DNA of 64,000 nt from Micavibrio sp. UBA7657. Lineage in GTDB: Bacteria; Pseudomonadota; Alphaproteobacteria; Micavibrionales; Micavibrionaceae. Below the pieces are notes generated by a model. The model was not told the origin of the DNA. It did not search any database and saw only the letters and a program-made list of their open reading frames with translations. The position numbers and the translations under genes were made by a program. Shown piece after piece: positions 38,447-48,036 of the stretch. The stretch is from NCBI GenBank assembly GCA_002483465.1, contig DLHX01000010.1, positions 1 through 64,000 of the forward strand, read 5' to 3'. Each line of letters starts with the position of its first letter. Position 1 is the stretch's first letter.

Positions 38447-39001
38447 ATGACTAGCAAAAACAGAAAAAAAACCCCGACAATCTTGACGGATTTTTTAAAT
38501 GGTGTAGGACAAGTGAAAATTACAAGAAGAATTAAAAAAATGATGTTTAAAGAAAATGAGGATTTCGTTACGCTGAGAGCACTCATATTTTCAGAAATCA
38601 TAGACGGTATAAAAGCCGGCACACCTTACGAAGGCGAGCTTAAGCCCCAGCTTAAAGAAACAATCGGTGAAATCAGGAGATTTATTAAATCTAACGATTT
38701 TAAAACCCTGGATACCAGGGATGCTTTTGAAGGATTACTGAGCAAAACCTGCGAACTGGCGCTTTTGGCAACGAGCAAAAAAAATATTAGCGTTGAAGAT
38801 GCGGAAGACCTGGCTCAGACTCTTTCCAGCGCAGCCAAAGACCTGAAGCACAACGATCCGTTTCGTGAAATTATATTGGACTTCGTCCAGGCAGTGGTGT
38901 CAAAAGCCGAGTGGCTTAGATATCAAGAAGAAGTCTCTGCGGATCTTCGATCGCATCCTTCACCCGAACCAGAAAGCTTACGGCCTCCCGGCCATCAATA
39001 A
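38447..39001 (+). CDS. hypothetical protein, 184 aa, 3' end antisense to sucB
   Basis: Not recognised. It begins [20 protein letters not shown] after a strong ribosome site (AGAGAGGG). It is basic at the start and otherwise helical and soluble. The last ~28 codons (ending [13 protein letters not shown]) lie antisense over the 3' end of sucB, an 86-base convergent overlap. That tail has different composition from the rest, so the original stop was probably lost when the gene came to lie here. Confidence 0.65.
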   Translation: MTSKNRKKTPTILTDFLNGVGQVKITRRIKKMMFKENEDFVTLRALIFSEIIDGIKAGTPYEGELKPQLKETIGEIRRFIKSNDFKTLDTRDAFEGLLSKTCELALLATSKKNISVEDAEDLAQTLSSAAKDLKHNDPFREIILDFVQAVVSKAEWLRYQEEVSADLRSHPSPEPESLRPPGHQ

Positions 39002-40193
39002 TACGGTGATCGTAGGAGTGCGCCAAGTACATCATCGGGCGCGCTTCGATCTTGCCATCCTTCGTCACCATCGGGCGCTGCTGGATTTTATGCATACCGA
39101 GAATGCCCGATTGCGGCGTGTTAAGGATGGGCGTCGAGAGCAGTGAGCCGAAAACGCCGCCATTCGTGATCGTAAACGTACCGCCGCTCATTTCTTCCAT
39201 TTTTAATTTTCCGTCACGGGCGCGCACGCCGAGATCCATGATCGCTTTCTCAATTTCAGCCATCGACAATTCATCTGCATTGCGAAGTACAGGAACGACA
39301 AGACCCTGCGGCGTCGAAACCGCCACGCCGATATCGTAGTAATTCTTGTAAATAATGTCCTCGCCGTCTATTTCGGCATTCACGGACGGGAATTCCTTCA
39401 GTGACTGGATCACCGCGCGGACGAAGAACGACATAAAACCGAGCTTTACGCCATGTTTCTTCTCGAACACGTCTTTATATTCATTACGGAGCGCCATCAC
39501 CGGGCCCATATCGGCCTCGTTGAAGGTCGTGAGCATGGCGGCAGTGTTCTGTGCCTCTTTCAGGCGTCGCGCAATCACCTGGCGCAGCTTCGTCATGCGC
39601 ACGCGCTCTTCACGGGCGCCGGTTTCGCGCGGCGCGGTTTTCTTCGGCGCCTGCGTGGCAGGAGACGTCATCGGGTTCGGCGCGCTGCCTTTTGCGGCGA
39701 CGAATTTCTCGACATCTTCCTTGCTGACGCGGCCATCGCGGCCCGAAGGCTGGATTTGCGATGCATCCAGATTATTATCAGCCAGCATCTTGCGCACAGC
39801 GGGCGAGAGCTTCATATCTTCATTCGCAGGCTCTTGCTTCGGCGCTTCTTGCTTTACTGGAGCGGGTGCAGCCACAGCAACAGGCGCAGCGGCTTTCGGT
39901 GCCTCCTGCTTCGGAGCGGGCGCAGGCGCGGGAGCAGCAGCAGGTTTAGCGGCATCATTCGCGGCGGACAATTCACCAAGGATCGCACCGACGCCGACAT
40001 TCTGGCCTTCGCCGACGATAATCTTGGAAATGACGCCATCAGACGGCGCGTTGACCTCAAGCGTGACCTTGTCCGTCTCGAGCTCGACGATCGGCTCGTC
40101 CCGTTTCACGGTTTCGCCCTCTTTTTTAAGCCATTGCGCGACAGTGGCTTCGGTAACGGATTCTCCAAGGACGGGGACGAGGATTTGGGTCAT
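38916..40193 (-). CDS. sucB: 2-oxoglutarate dehydrogenase E2 (dihydrolipoyl succinyltransferase)
   Basis: The core of the 2-oxoglutarate dehydrogenase complex; it transfers the succinyl group from E1 to CoA. The lipoyl domain has the lipoylated lysine in [14 protein letters not shown] (residues about 37-50). An Ala/Pro/Lys-rich linker follows, then a peripheral subunit-binding domain ([15 protein letters not shown]) and the catalytic domain ending in [17 protein letters not shown], where the His is catalytic. It is 425 aa. sucA lies 4.8 kb away on the same strand. Confidence 0.95.
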   Translation of the reverse strand: MTQILVPVLGESVTEATVAQWLKKEGETVKRDEPIVELETDKVTLEVNAPSDGVISKIIVGEGQNVGVGAILGELSAANDAAKPAAAPAPAPAPKQEAPKAAAPVAVAAPAPVKQEAPKQEPANEDMKLSPAVRKMLADNNLDASQIQPSGRDGRVSKEDVEKFVAAKGSAPNPMTSPATQAPKKTAPRETGAREERVRMTKLRQVIARRLKEAQNTAAMLTTFNEADMGPVMALRNEYKDVFEKKHGVKLGFMSFFVRAVIQSLKEFPSVNAEIDGEDIIYKNYYDIGVAVSTPQGLVVPVLRNADELSMAEIEKAIMDLGVRARDGKLKMEEMSGGTFTITNGGVFGSLLSTPILNTPQSGILGMHKIQQRPMVTKDGKIEARPMMYLAHSYDHRIIDGREAVSFLVRVKDAIEDPQRLLLDI

Positions 40194-40260
40194 GTTTGGC
40201 CTGTTTTTATTGAATTAGTTGCCTTCCTTAAATACCCCCGCACGGGGCGAAAGGCAAGGG

Positions 40261-41217
40261 CTAGAAGTGCCGCCAGCCGGTCTTTTGCAGGTCTATTTTA
40301 CGGCCATTCTGGTCGAGAACCCTGACCCCTGTGCCTTTTCTGAATGCGCCGATTTTCACGGGCTTAAGGCCCTGCGCCTTGAGGGCCTTTAATAAAGGCG
40401 CGGAATGACGGGGACGGACGGCCAGCGCGAGCTCATAATCATCGCCGCCGGTCAGCAATTTTGCAGGCTTGAGCCCCACCCGCCTCGCCTTGTCGGAAAA
40501 AATCCCCGGCACCAGTGAAATCTCCGCACCGCATTTCGACGCTTCACAGACATGACCGAGATCGGCAACGAGGCCGTCTGAAATATCAATCGCGGCGGCG
40601 GCGTATTTACGGATCGTCTCAACATTCGCCGTACGCGGCACCGGCTTGTAATACGCATTAACAAAATAATTTTCATGAACCGGTTTGATTTGTTTCGTGA
40701 GCATCTGCAGGCCGATGAACGCATCACCCACCGGCCCGGTGAGAATGACATGATCGCCCGGCTTCGCACCCGAACGGCGCAGGACTTTTTTTGCCGGAAC
40801 GGTTCCAATTGCCGTGATCGAAACAAACAATCGCCCGCTCGCGCCCGACGTGTCACCGCCCGAACAATAAAGCCCGAATTTTTTTTGGTCTTTAAGCAGC
40901 GCCCCGCTGAACGCCGCAAGCCACGCATCGCGCGGCTTTTCAGGGAAAACCAGGTTGAGCTGATAACATAAAGGCTTCGCGCCAGATGTCGCGAGATCGG
41001 AAAGATTTCGCCGCAAAACCTTGTGCGCGATATCGGCAGGCGAGGCACTGGAGAGAAAATGCACGCCCTCGACAACGCTGTCGCTCGTGATCACCAGGTC
41101 TTCGCCCGCGCGGCGCGGCGGCAACACGCCCGTATCATCCAGTAATTCGTCGCGGCCCATCGTCAGCGGACGAAAATATTTTTTTATGATACCGAATTCA
41201 TCCATCGTCACTTCCAC
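40261..41217 (-). CDS. thiL: thiamine-monophosphate kinase
   Basis: It phosphorylates thiamine phosphate to thiamine diphosphate, the active cofactor. It belongs to the PurM/ThiL ATP-binding fold: MDEFGIIKKYFRPL at the start, DTGVLPPRRAGEDLVITSD, RRNLSDLATSGAKPL, and AIDISDGLVADLGH, which bind Mg-ATP. It is 318 aa. It overlaps thiD by 10 bases. Thiamine diphosphate is the cofactor of the SucA protein encoded nearby. Confidence 0.93.
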   Translation of the reverse strand: MEVTMDEFGIIKKYFRPLTMGRDELLDDTGVLPPRRAGEDLVITSDSVVEGVHFLSSASPADIAHKVLRRNLSDLATSGAKPLCYQLNLVFPEKPRDAWLAAFSGALLKDQKKFGLYCSGGDTSGASGRLFVSITAIGTVPAKKVLRRSGAKPGDHVILTGPVGDAFIGLQMLTKQIKPVHENYFVNAYYKPVPRTANVETIRKYAAAAIDISDGLVADLGHVCEASKCGAEISLVPGIFSDKARRVGLKPAKLLTGGDDYELALAVRPRHSAPLLKALKAQGLKPVKIGAFRKGTGVRVLDQNGRKIDLQKTGWRHF

Positions 41218-41999
41218 AGCGCGTAGAAATGATGCAGCGGCCCGGCGCCATGCCCGACTTTCAGCTTCTCGGCTTTACGCAAAGCGCCTGTCACGTATCT
41301 TTTGGCAGCGCGCGCGGCTTCATCGACCGGCAAACCTTTTGCCATATAGACCGCCAGCGCCGAAGACAGCGTACAGCCCGTGCCGTGATTATGTTTGGTT
41401 TTAACGCGCTTTTCTTCCAGCGTGATTGTTTGTTTGGCGTCGGCAAAAACATCTTTCGCCGTCTCGCCTTTCAGATGCCCGCCTTTCAGCAGCACCGCAC
41501 GCACGCCAAGTTTTAAAATCTGCTGGGCAAAATACTCCATGTCGCCGTCGAATTTTTTACCCAGAAGAATTTCCGCCTCGGGAATGTTCGGCGTAACGAC
41601 AGACGCCAGCGGCAGCAGCGCGATTTTTAAACGCCCAACGGCTTCATCAGATAACAATGCATCGCCGCTCTGCGCAACCATGACCGGATCGAGAATGATG
41701 ATGGATGGCTTGCGTTTCTGCAGCACATCGCCGAGCTGCGTAATTGTATTTCCGCTGCCCGCCATGCCGATTTTCACGGCATCGACGCGGATATCGTCGA
41801 ACACCGTTTCTACCTGCTTCGCCACAAAATCCGGCGGCAATTCATGAACGCCGGTGACACCTTGCGTATTCTGCGCGGTGAGCGCCGTCATCGCCGCCAT
41901 GCCGTAAGCGCCGAGCGCCGCGAAAGTCTTGAGATCGGCTTGTATGCCCGCACCGCCGGACGGGTCCGATCCCGCGATGGACAACACATTCGGAATCAT
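41208..41999 (-). CDS. thiD: hydroxymethylpyrimidine/phosphomethylpyrimidine kinase
   Basis: It phosphorylates HMP and HMP-phosphate to give HMP-diphosphate, one half of thiamine. It is a ribokinase-like fold, with SIAGSDPSGGAGIQADLKTF at the start, DPVMVAQSGDALLSDEA, and the anion-hole motif HNHGTGCTLSSALAVYMAKG near the end. It is 263 aa. It overlaps thiE by 4 bases and thiL by 10, so thiE-thiD-thiL is one operon. Confidence 0.95.
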   Translation of the reverse strand: MIPNVLSIAGSDPSGGAGIQADLKTFAALGAYGMAAMTALTAQNTQGVTGVHELPPDFVAKQVETVFDDIRVDAVKIGMAGSGNTITQLGDVLQKRKPSIIILDPVMVAQSGDALLSDEAVGRLKIALLPLASVVTPNIPEAEILLGKKFDGDMEYFAQQILKLGVRAVLLKGGHLKGETAKDVFADAKQTITLEEKRVKTKHNHGTGCTLSSALAVYMAKGLPVDEAARAAKRYVTGALRKAEKLKVGHGAGPLHHFYALWK

Positions 42000-42634
42000 G
42001 AGGCCTTCCTTAGGCGTGCCGTAGCCACAATACTTGTAAACGCATACGCGGCTTTTTTTGGCTCCGGTGCTTCAGAGATCGAGCGCATCATCGCAACACC
42101 CGCCGCGCCATTTTCAATCACCGCCGCCGCATTGTTCGGCGTGATACCGCCGATGCCGACGACAGGAACCGAAGAAATTTTCACCAGCGCGCGAAAACCA
42201 TCCGGCCCCAGCACAGGCTTCCCCTTCTCGGTCTTCGTCGCATAAAACGGCCCGGTTCCGGCATAATCCACCACACCCGGGTCTATCGCCGCGAAATGCT
42301 CGCGCGTGAACGCCGTCACGCCGACGATTTTGTCCGGCCCCAGAATACGCCTCGCCTCGGCGGCATACATATCGCCCTGCCCGAGGTGAACACCGTCGGC
42401 ACCGACTTCCTGCGCGATATCGACGCGGTCATTAATGAGAAACGGGATATTGAGAATGGAACGAAGCATACGCGCCTGCTCGAGAAATTCAAGGCTGGTA
42501 CCGCGTTTATTCCGCAGCTGGACCATCGTCACGCCGCCCGCAACCGCGCCGCGCACAACGTCGGACAAATCACGCCCCGAACAGAGCGACGGATCGGCGA
42601 CAAGATAAACGGAAAGATCGAAATTCCGTCGCAT
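41996..42634 (-). CDS. thiE: thiamine phosphate synthase
   Basis: It joins HMP-diphosphate and thiazole phosphate to thiamine phosphate. It is a TIM barrel of normal size (212 aa from ATG 42634). Signatures are VTMVQLRNKRG, the pyrophosphate-binding LINDRVDIAQEVGADGVHLGQ, and VVGIGGITPNNAAAVIE. The frame is open further upstream, but I chose ATG 42634 because it matches the family start and follows GGGAAAG. The start codon shares one base with the stop of the upstream secreted-protein gene (TAATG). Confidence 0.92.
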   Translation of the reverse strand: MRRNFDLSVYLVADPSLCSGRDLSDVVRGAVAGGVTMVQLRNKRGTSLEFLEQARMLRSILNIPFLINDRVDIAQEVGADGVHLGQGDMYAAEARRILGPDKIVGVTAFTREHFAAIDPGVVDYAGTGPFYATKTEKGKPVLGPDGFRALVKISSVPVVGIGGITPNNAAAVIENGAAGVAMMRSISEAPEPKKAAYAFTSIVATARLRKAS

Positions 42635-42936
42635 TATTTCTTTCCCGGCACCGGGCTGTAAACGATGCAGCGGTTGCCGTCGCATGTCGCGGTCGGTTTC
42701 GCGCTGGGCTTCAGCGTATTGCACTCGACATAAGCCTTCATCTCGCGCGACCATTCTGCAAAAGATTGCTCCTGCCCCTTCGCGATGGCGCGCCAGTTAT
42801 TGGCGCAGAAATCCGCGACGACGACACAGTCGCTCGCTTTTTTGCACATATACATGCCCTCGGGCGCCTGCGCTGCAGCGACAAACGGAACGAATAGGAC
42901 GATCAGAAACAGGATATTTTTCGTGATATTTTTCAT
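42634..42936 (-). CDS. small secreted cysteine-rich protein, 100 aa
   Basis: Begins MKNITKNILFLIVLFVPFVAAAQA, a clear signal peptide with cleavage after VAAA or AQA. The mature ~75 residues hold six cysteines (MCKKASDC, DFCANNW, VECN, ATCDGNRC), suggesting three disulfides and a compact extracytoplasmic fold. I do not recognise the family. The frame is open to 43017, but the signal peptide fixes ATG 42936. The stop overlaps the thiE start in TAATG, so it is translated from the thi operon mRNA. It may bind a thiamine-related ligand or be only a passenger. Confidence 0.75.
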   Translation of the reverse strand: MKNITKNILFLIVLFVPFVAAAQAPEGMYMCKKASDCVVVADFCANNWRAIAKGQEQSFAEWSREMKAYVECNTLKPSAKPTATCDGNRCIVYSPVPGKK

Positions 42937-43015
42937 GACAAAACCCTCGATGATTGAATTAAGGTCCGCAGATAATATATGGTTTGAAAGGGAAAAACAA
43001 AGAAGGTCTTGCCGC

Positions 43016-43990
43016 ATGAGTTACGCCATCCGCATCCACGAAACCGGGGGCCCGGATGTGCTGAAATACGAGAAAATCACGGTTCCGCCGCCCGGCCCCG
43101 GCGAAATCCTCGTCCGTCACACGGCCATCGGCCTTAATTTCATCGATATTTACCACCGCTCTGGCCTCTACCCCTTGCCTCTGCCCTTCACCCCGGGAAC
43201 GGAAGGAGCGGGGCTAGTCGAGGCACTGGGCGAAGGCGTCACATCGCTTAAAAAAGGCGACCGCGTCGCCTATGCCTCCGGCCCCGGCTCCTATACTGAG
43301 CAACGCGTCATGCAGGCAAACCGCGTCGTGAAAATTCCAGATGGCATTTCGGATGAAATCGCCGCCGCCTCAATGGTCAAAGGCATGACGGCGGAATATC
43401 TCCTCAACCGCACATATAAGGTGAAGCCGGGCGAGACGATTTTATTCCACGCCATCGCAGGCGGCGTCGGCCTCATCGCCTGCCAGTGGGCGAAGGCGCT
43501 CGGCGCCACCGTCATTGGCACAGCGGGCAGCGCGGAAAAAATCGCGCTCGCAAAACAATACGGCTGTGATCATGTCATCAATTACAAAACCGAAGATTTT
43601 GCCGCGCGCGTGAAAGAGATCACGAATGGAAAGGGTGTGCCCGTCGTTTACGATTCAGTCGGCAAAGATACCTTCATGGGCTCGCTCGATTGCCTGCAAC
43701 CGAGGGGCCTGATGGTCAGTTTCGGCAATGCTTCCGGACCGGTCGATGCGTTTGCGCCGGGAACTTTATCAACCAAAGGTTCGTTATATCTCACGAGGCC
43801 GTCGCTGTGGCATTACACGTCGGATGACGCGGAATATGCCGCATCGGCAAAGGCGCTATTTGAAATGATTAAATCGGGCAAAGTGAAGATTACAATCGAC
43901 CAGCGTTACGAATTGAAAAATGCAGCGCAGGCGCAAAACGACCTTGAATCGCGCAAAACAACAGGGTCAAGCATTTTATATCCATCCTGA
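43016..43990 (+). CDS. NADPH:quinone oxidoreductase (zinc-free MDR family)
   Basis: It belongs to the medium-chain dehydrogenase/reductase family without zinc, as in E. coli QorA, reducing quinones with NADPH. The N-terminal GroES-like domain starts SYAIRIHETGGPDVLKYEKI, with NFIDIYHRSGLYP. The Rossmann segment has HAIAGGVGLIACQWAKALGA in place of the usual GxGxxG. It is 324 aa. The frame is open further upstream, but ATG 43016 matches the family start and has AAGAAGG ahead. It is divergent from the thi operon by 79 bases. Confidence 0.9.
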   Translation: MSYAIRIHETGGPDVLKYEKITVPPPGPGEILVRHTAIGLNFIDIYHRSGLYPLPLPFTPGTEGAGLVEALGEGVTSLKKGDRVAYASGPGSYTEQRVMQANRVVKIPDGISDEIAAASMVKGMTAEYLLNRTYKVKPGETILFHAIAGGVGLIACQWAKALGATVIGTAGSAEKIALAKQYGCDHVINYKTEDFAARVKEITNGKGVPVVYDSVGKDTFMGSLDCLQPRGLMVSFGNASGPVDAFAPGTLSTKGSLYLTRPSLWHYTSDDAEYAASAKALFEMIKSGKVKITIDQRYELKNAAQAQNDLESRKTTGSSILYPS

Positions 43991-44070
43991 ATTAAGGGTT
44001 TCATCGACTCGCCTCGCCTGTTAAAATAAGAGCAGAAAAAAAATGATGGGAAAAATGAGGAGACGGAAAG

Positions 44071-45042
44071 ATGAAAATCGGAATTCTGACCACGGGGTCA
44101 AAACACGAAGATGAACGTCTGGTTGAAGCCGCAACAAGCCTGGGCCACGAGGCGGATCTTCTGAAAGTTCTAAAATGCAGTCTTCGGGTCAGCAATAAAG
44201 AACCGAAAATATTTTACGAAGGCCAGGATATTTCCGGCAATTACGACATCATCATACCGCGAATCAATTTGCCGCACACGGTTTACGGCCTTACGATCCT
44301 GCGCCACTTCCAGGTGATGGGCGTTTACACCAGCGATGTCGCCCTCGCGCTTGAAATCGGGCGCGATAAACTGCGGTGCAAGCAATACCTGACGAGCCAG
44401 GGAATCCCTGTGCCCACGACAGGCTACGCTCACTCAAAAAATGATTTTGATACAATCATTCAGACCGTCGGCGGCGCGCCGCTGATCCTGAAGCTCGTCG
44501 AGGGCACCGAAGGCACGGGCGTATTTCTCGCCAAGGACGAAAAGGAAGCCGTAAATATTCTCGGCAGTTTCAAACAGTTCGACGCCCGCATCATCGCGCA
44601 GGAATTCATCGAGGAGTCATCGGGTAGCGATATCCGCGCATTCGTGGTCGGCAACAAGGTCGTCGCCTCGATGCTACGCCAGTCACAGGATGGCGATTTC
44701 CGCGCCAATGTCGCGCTCGGCGCTCATTCCTTCAAGGTCGCATTGACCGACGCCGAAGAGAAAATGGTCCTGACGGCAGTAAAGGCGATCGGCATCAATA
44801 TTGCCGGCGTCGACGTTATCCGCTCTAGGCGCGGGCCACTGATCATTGAGATCAATGTCGCGCCCGATTTCGGCGGCGAATTCGGCCTTGAGACGACGAC
44901 CGGGGTTAACGTCGCAAAGGAAATTATAAAATTTGCGGTGCGCGGCAAAGAACGCTCAATGCACAAACCACGCGGCATCATGAGCCTCAAGCGCTGGCGC
45001 AGCGAAGGTCTCCACTCCATGCTGCCGCAACGGTGGCAATGA
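44071..45042 (+). CDS. rimK: RimK-type ATP-grasp ligase
   Basis: It belongs to the ribosomal protein S6 glutamate-adding family (RimK) of ATP-grasp enzymes. The N-terminal pre-ATP-grasp part is MKIGILTTGSKHEDERLVEA. The ATP-grasp core has ILKLVEGTEGTGVFLAKDE, IIAQEFIEESSGSDIRAFVVGN, and the metal site VDVIRSRRGPLIIEINVAPD. At 323 aa it is slightly longer than E. coli RimK. Other family members make different gamma-glutamyl peptides, so the substrate is not certain. It converges on sucA with no gap. Confidence 0.85.
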   Translation: MKIGILTTGSKHEDERLVEAATSLGHEADLLKVLKCSLRVSNKEPKIFYEGQDISGNYDIIIPRINLPHTVYGLTILRHFQVMGVYTSDVALALEIGRDKLRCKQYLTSQGIPVPTTGYAHSKNDFDTIIQTVGGAPLILKLVEGTEGTGVFLAKDEKEAVNILGSFKQFDARIIAQEFIEESSGSDIRAFVVGNKVVASMLRQSQDGDFRANVALGAHSFKVALTDAEEKMVLTAVKAIGINIAGVDVIRSRRGPLIIEINVAPDFGGEFGLETTTGVNVAKEIIKFAVRGKERSMHKPRGIMSLKRWRSEGLHSMLPQRWQ

Positions 45043-47952
45043 TTACTGCTTGATCGTCAGCGCTTCATTGACCAGCTTCGCCTGCTCGGCCTGGTGGCGG
45101 GAGTTCAATCCCGTCGCGGGCGCAGCAGCAGCCAGACGGCCCACGTATTTCGGGCGCTTCGCCTTGTGGTCGGTCGTGTGCAGCGCCTCCTCGATCCGGC
45201 GGTCGACGAAATTCCAGTACCCCTGGTTTTCCGGCTCTTCCTGGCACCAGACGACATCCGCGTTTTCGTAATTAGCGAATTCCTCAGCCAGTTCACCAAG
45301 CGGGAACGGATAAAGCTGCTCGACGCGGATGATCATGATGTCGTTGATCTTGCGCTCGCGGCGCTCCTGCAGCAGGTCGTAATATACCTTGCCGGAGCAG
45401 AGAATGATGCGGCGGATTTTATGCGACGCGGCGAGCTTGTCCCGGTCATCGTCCCAGAGATAACGGTGGAACGTGCTGTCGCCCGAGAACATCTCGATCG
45501 GCGAAACGGCAAGCTTATGCCGCAGCAACGATTTCGGCGTCATGATTATCAGTGGTTTGCGGAAATCACGCATCATCTGGCGGCGCAGGACGTGGAAATA
45601 GTTGGCCGGTGTCGAGCAATTGACGATCTGCCAGTTATCCTCGGCGCAATTCTGCAGGAAACGCTCAGGACGCGCGGAGGAGTGCTCCGGCCCCTGCCCT
45701 TCCATTCCGTGCGGCAGCAGCATCACGAGGCCCGACATGCGGAGCCACTTGGATTCAGCCGAACAGATAAACTGGTCCATCATGACCTGCGCGCCGTTGA
45801 CGAAATCGCCGAACTGCGCTTCCCACATGACGAGCGTTTTCGGATCGGCGCAGCTATAGCCATATTCAAAACCGAGAACCGCAAATTCGGACAGCGGTGA
45901 ATCATGCACTTCGCATTTCGGCTGCCCGTCATAAAGATTTTGCAGCGGGATATATTTCTGCTCGTTCTCCTGATCGTACCAGATCGCATGGCGCTGCGAG
46001 AATGTGCCGCGCCCGACATCCTGACCGGACAGGCGCACGGCAAAGCCGTCTTTCAATACGCTTGCGAAAGCAAGGGATTCCGCCGTCGACCAGTCAAAGC
46101 CGGTACCCGATCTGAACATCTCGCGCTTGGCTTCCAGAACCCGCTCTAACTTCTTGTTAACGGTAAAACCGTCGGGAACTGTCGTGAGAATATCGCCGAG
46201 CTGGCGAAGTTCTCCGGTCGATACGGACGTATCGCCGCGCCGCGCGCCTTCGGTCGAGGCCAGCTTGAGCCCTTCCCACGCACCGCCGAGGAAATCGGCG
46301 TTGTTGGGCTTGTAGGTTTTCGTCGCCTCGAAGGCATCCTCGAGATATTTGGTGAATTCATCGGTGATCGCCTTGGCTTCTTCAGCCGTCAGCACTTTTT
46401 CAACGATAAGCTTTTTCTCGTATTTCGAACGCGTCGTCTCCTGCGTCGCGATGCGTTTATACATCAGCGGCTGGGTAAAGGCCGGCTCGTCGCCCTCATT
46501 GTGGCCGAAGCGGCGGTAGCAATACATATCGATAACAACATCGCGCTGGAATTTCTGGCGGAACTCGGCGGCGATGCGCGCGACATGCACGACAGCCTCG
46601 GGGTCATCACCGTTGACGTGAAAAATCGGCGCGGCAATCGCCTTTGCCACATCCGTGCAGTATGGGCCGGAGCGGCCGAATTTCGGCATCGTCGTGAAGC
46701 CGATCTGGTTGTTGATGACGATATGGATCGTGCCGCCGACGCGGTAACCGGGCAACTCTGCGATCATCAGCGTTTCCGCCGTGATGCCTTGCCCTGCGAA
46801 CGCGGCGTCACCATGCAACAGCAACGGCAACACGGCGCAGGATTCAACCGCCTTGCGTTGGACCTGTTTCGCGCGAACCTTGCCAATCACAACCGGGTTA
46901 ACGCATTCAAGGTGCGACGGGTTAGCCGTCAATGACAAATGGATGCTGTGGCCGTCGAAATCGCGGTCGGATGACGTGCCGAGGTGATATTTCACGTCGC
47001 CGGAGCCGAGAACATCCGTCGAGGATTGCCCCTGGAACTCGGCAAAAACAGCCGTGAATGATTTTCCCATGACGTTTGTGAGAACGTTCAGGCGTCCACG
47101 GTGCGCCATACCAACGATGATTTCCTCAAGGCCAAGCTGGCTGCCGCGCTTCATGATCTGCTCGATGCAGGGAATAAGAGCCTCGCCGCCGTCAACGCCG
47201 AAACGTTTCGTACCGGGATATTTCTTGTGCAGGAACTGCTCGAACATTTCCGCAGCCGTGAGGCGCTGCAGGATCGCGCGCTTGCCTTCCGGCGTGAAAT
47301 CCGTCTTGTTACGCGGCTCCTCAATGCGTTTTTGCACCCAGTCTTTTTCTTCCGGGTCGGTCAGGTGCAAAAATTCGACACCGATCGTGCCGCAATAAGT
47401 CTGCTTCAGCGCCGCAACGATCGTATTCATCGTCGCCGTTTCCATACCGAGCTCGCCATTGATGAAAATGTCGCGGTTATAATCCTCGGACGCAAAGCCG
47501 TAATGCGCGGGATCGAGTTCCGGGTGATGATTTTTTTCCTTGAGCTCCAGCGGGTCAAGATCGGAGAGCAAATGCCCGCGCGCACGGTAGGCGCGGATCA
47601 GTTTCAGCGCACAGATGGAATCTTTGGCCTGGCGGCGGAGGTCTTCGTTGCTGACGCTTTTATTTGCAGCAACCTTCACAACCGGAGCGACCTCAACGAT
47701 ACCCGCACCCGCGCCGATATGATCGAACCGGCGGGTGGATTTGCGGTTTTCATCCGGCGTCCAGCTTGCGCCGTTGAGTTCCTGCAGCAGCTCGATTTCG
47801 TTGTCGTTCAGCCCCTCAAAAAATCCCTGCCAGCTCTCATCCACCCGCGCCGGGTTGGAGAGATATTCGCCGTAAAGGTGCGAGATATATTCCGCGTTCG
47901 CGCCCGTGAGGAAGGACATGTTGCTCTGTTTGGGGGCGGCGTTCTGGGACAT
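45043..47952 (-). CDS. sucA: 2-oxoglutarate dehydrogenase E1
   Basis: The thiamine-diphosphate-dependent decarboxylase of the complex. It begins MSQNAAPKQSNMSFLTGANA, with an N-terminal helix that binds E2. Further landmarks are GVDGGEALIPCIEQ, the cofactor motif HVNGDDPEAVVHVARIAAEF, CYRRFGHNEGDEPAFTQPLM, GMEGQGPEHSSARPERFLQ and WCQEEPENQGYWNFV near the C-terminus. At 969 aa it has the length expected of the family. It is on the same strand as sucB, but separated from it by rimK, an oxidoreductase and the thi operon. Confidence 0.97.
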   Translation of the reverse strand: MSQNAAPKQSNMSFLTGANAEYISHLYGEYLSNPARVDESWQGFFEGLNDNEIELLQELNGASWTPDENRKSTRRFDHIGAGAGIVEVAPVVKVAANKSVSNEDLRRQAKDSICALKLIRAYRARGHLLSDLDPLELKEKNHHPELDPAHYGFASEDYNRDIFINGELGMETATMNTIVAALKQTYCGTIGVEFLHLTDPEEKDWVQKRIEEPRNKTDFTPEGKRAILQRLTAAEMFEQFLHKKYPGTKRFGVDGGEALIPCIEQIMKRGSQLGLEEIIVGMAHRGRLNVLTNVMGKSFTAVFAEFQGQSSTDVLGSGDVKYHLGTSSDRDFDGHSIHLSLTANPSHLECVNPVVIGKVRAKQVQRKAVESCAVLPLLLHGDAAFAGQGITAETLMIAELPGYRVGGTIHIVINNQIGFTTMPKFGRSGPYCTDVAKAIAAPIFHVNGDDPEAVVHVARIAAEFRQKFQRDVVIDMYCYRRFGHNEGDEPAFTQPLMYKRIATQETTRSKYEKKLIVEKVLTAEEAKAITDEFTKYLEDAFEATKTYKPNNADFLGGAWEGLKLASTEGARRGDTSVSTGELRQLGDILTTVPDGFTVNKKLERVLEAKREMFRSGTGFDWSTAESLAFASVLKDGFAVRLSGQDVGRGTFSQRHAIWYDQENEQKYIPLQNLYDGQPKCEVHDSPLSEFAVLGFEYGYSCADPKTLVMWEAQFGDFVNGAQVMMDQFICSAESKWLRMSGLVMLLPHGMEGQGPEHSSARPERFLQNCAEDNWQIVNCSTPANYFHVLRRQMMRDFRKPLIIMTPKSLLRHKLAVSPIEMFSGDSTFHRYLWDDDRDKLAASHKIRRIILCSGKVYYDLLQERRERKINDIMIIRVEQLYPFPLGELAEEFANYENADVVWCQEEPENQGYWNFVDRRIEEALHTTDHKAKRPKYVGRLAAAAPATGLNSRHQAEQAKLVNEALTIKQ

Positions 47953-48036
47953 GGTTTTTTCTCTATAATAATGGTGCTGGAAGGACTTAATTATATTCGG
48001 CGGCGAAGGTCAAGAGCCTGCTTTAAGGCTGTATTC

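Noticed and set aside
42937..43015. TPP riboswitch upstream of the thi operon
   Set aside because: The 79-base gap is too short and no CUGAGA-type thi-box pattern is visible.
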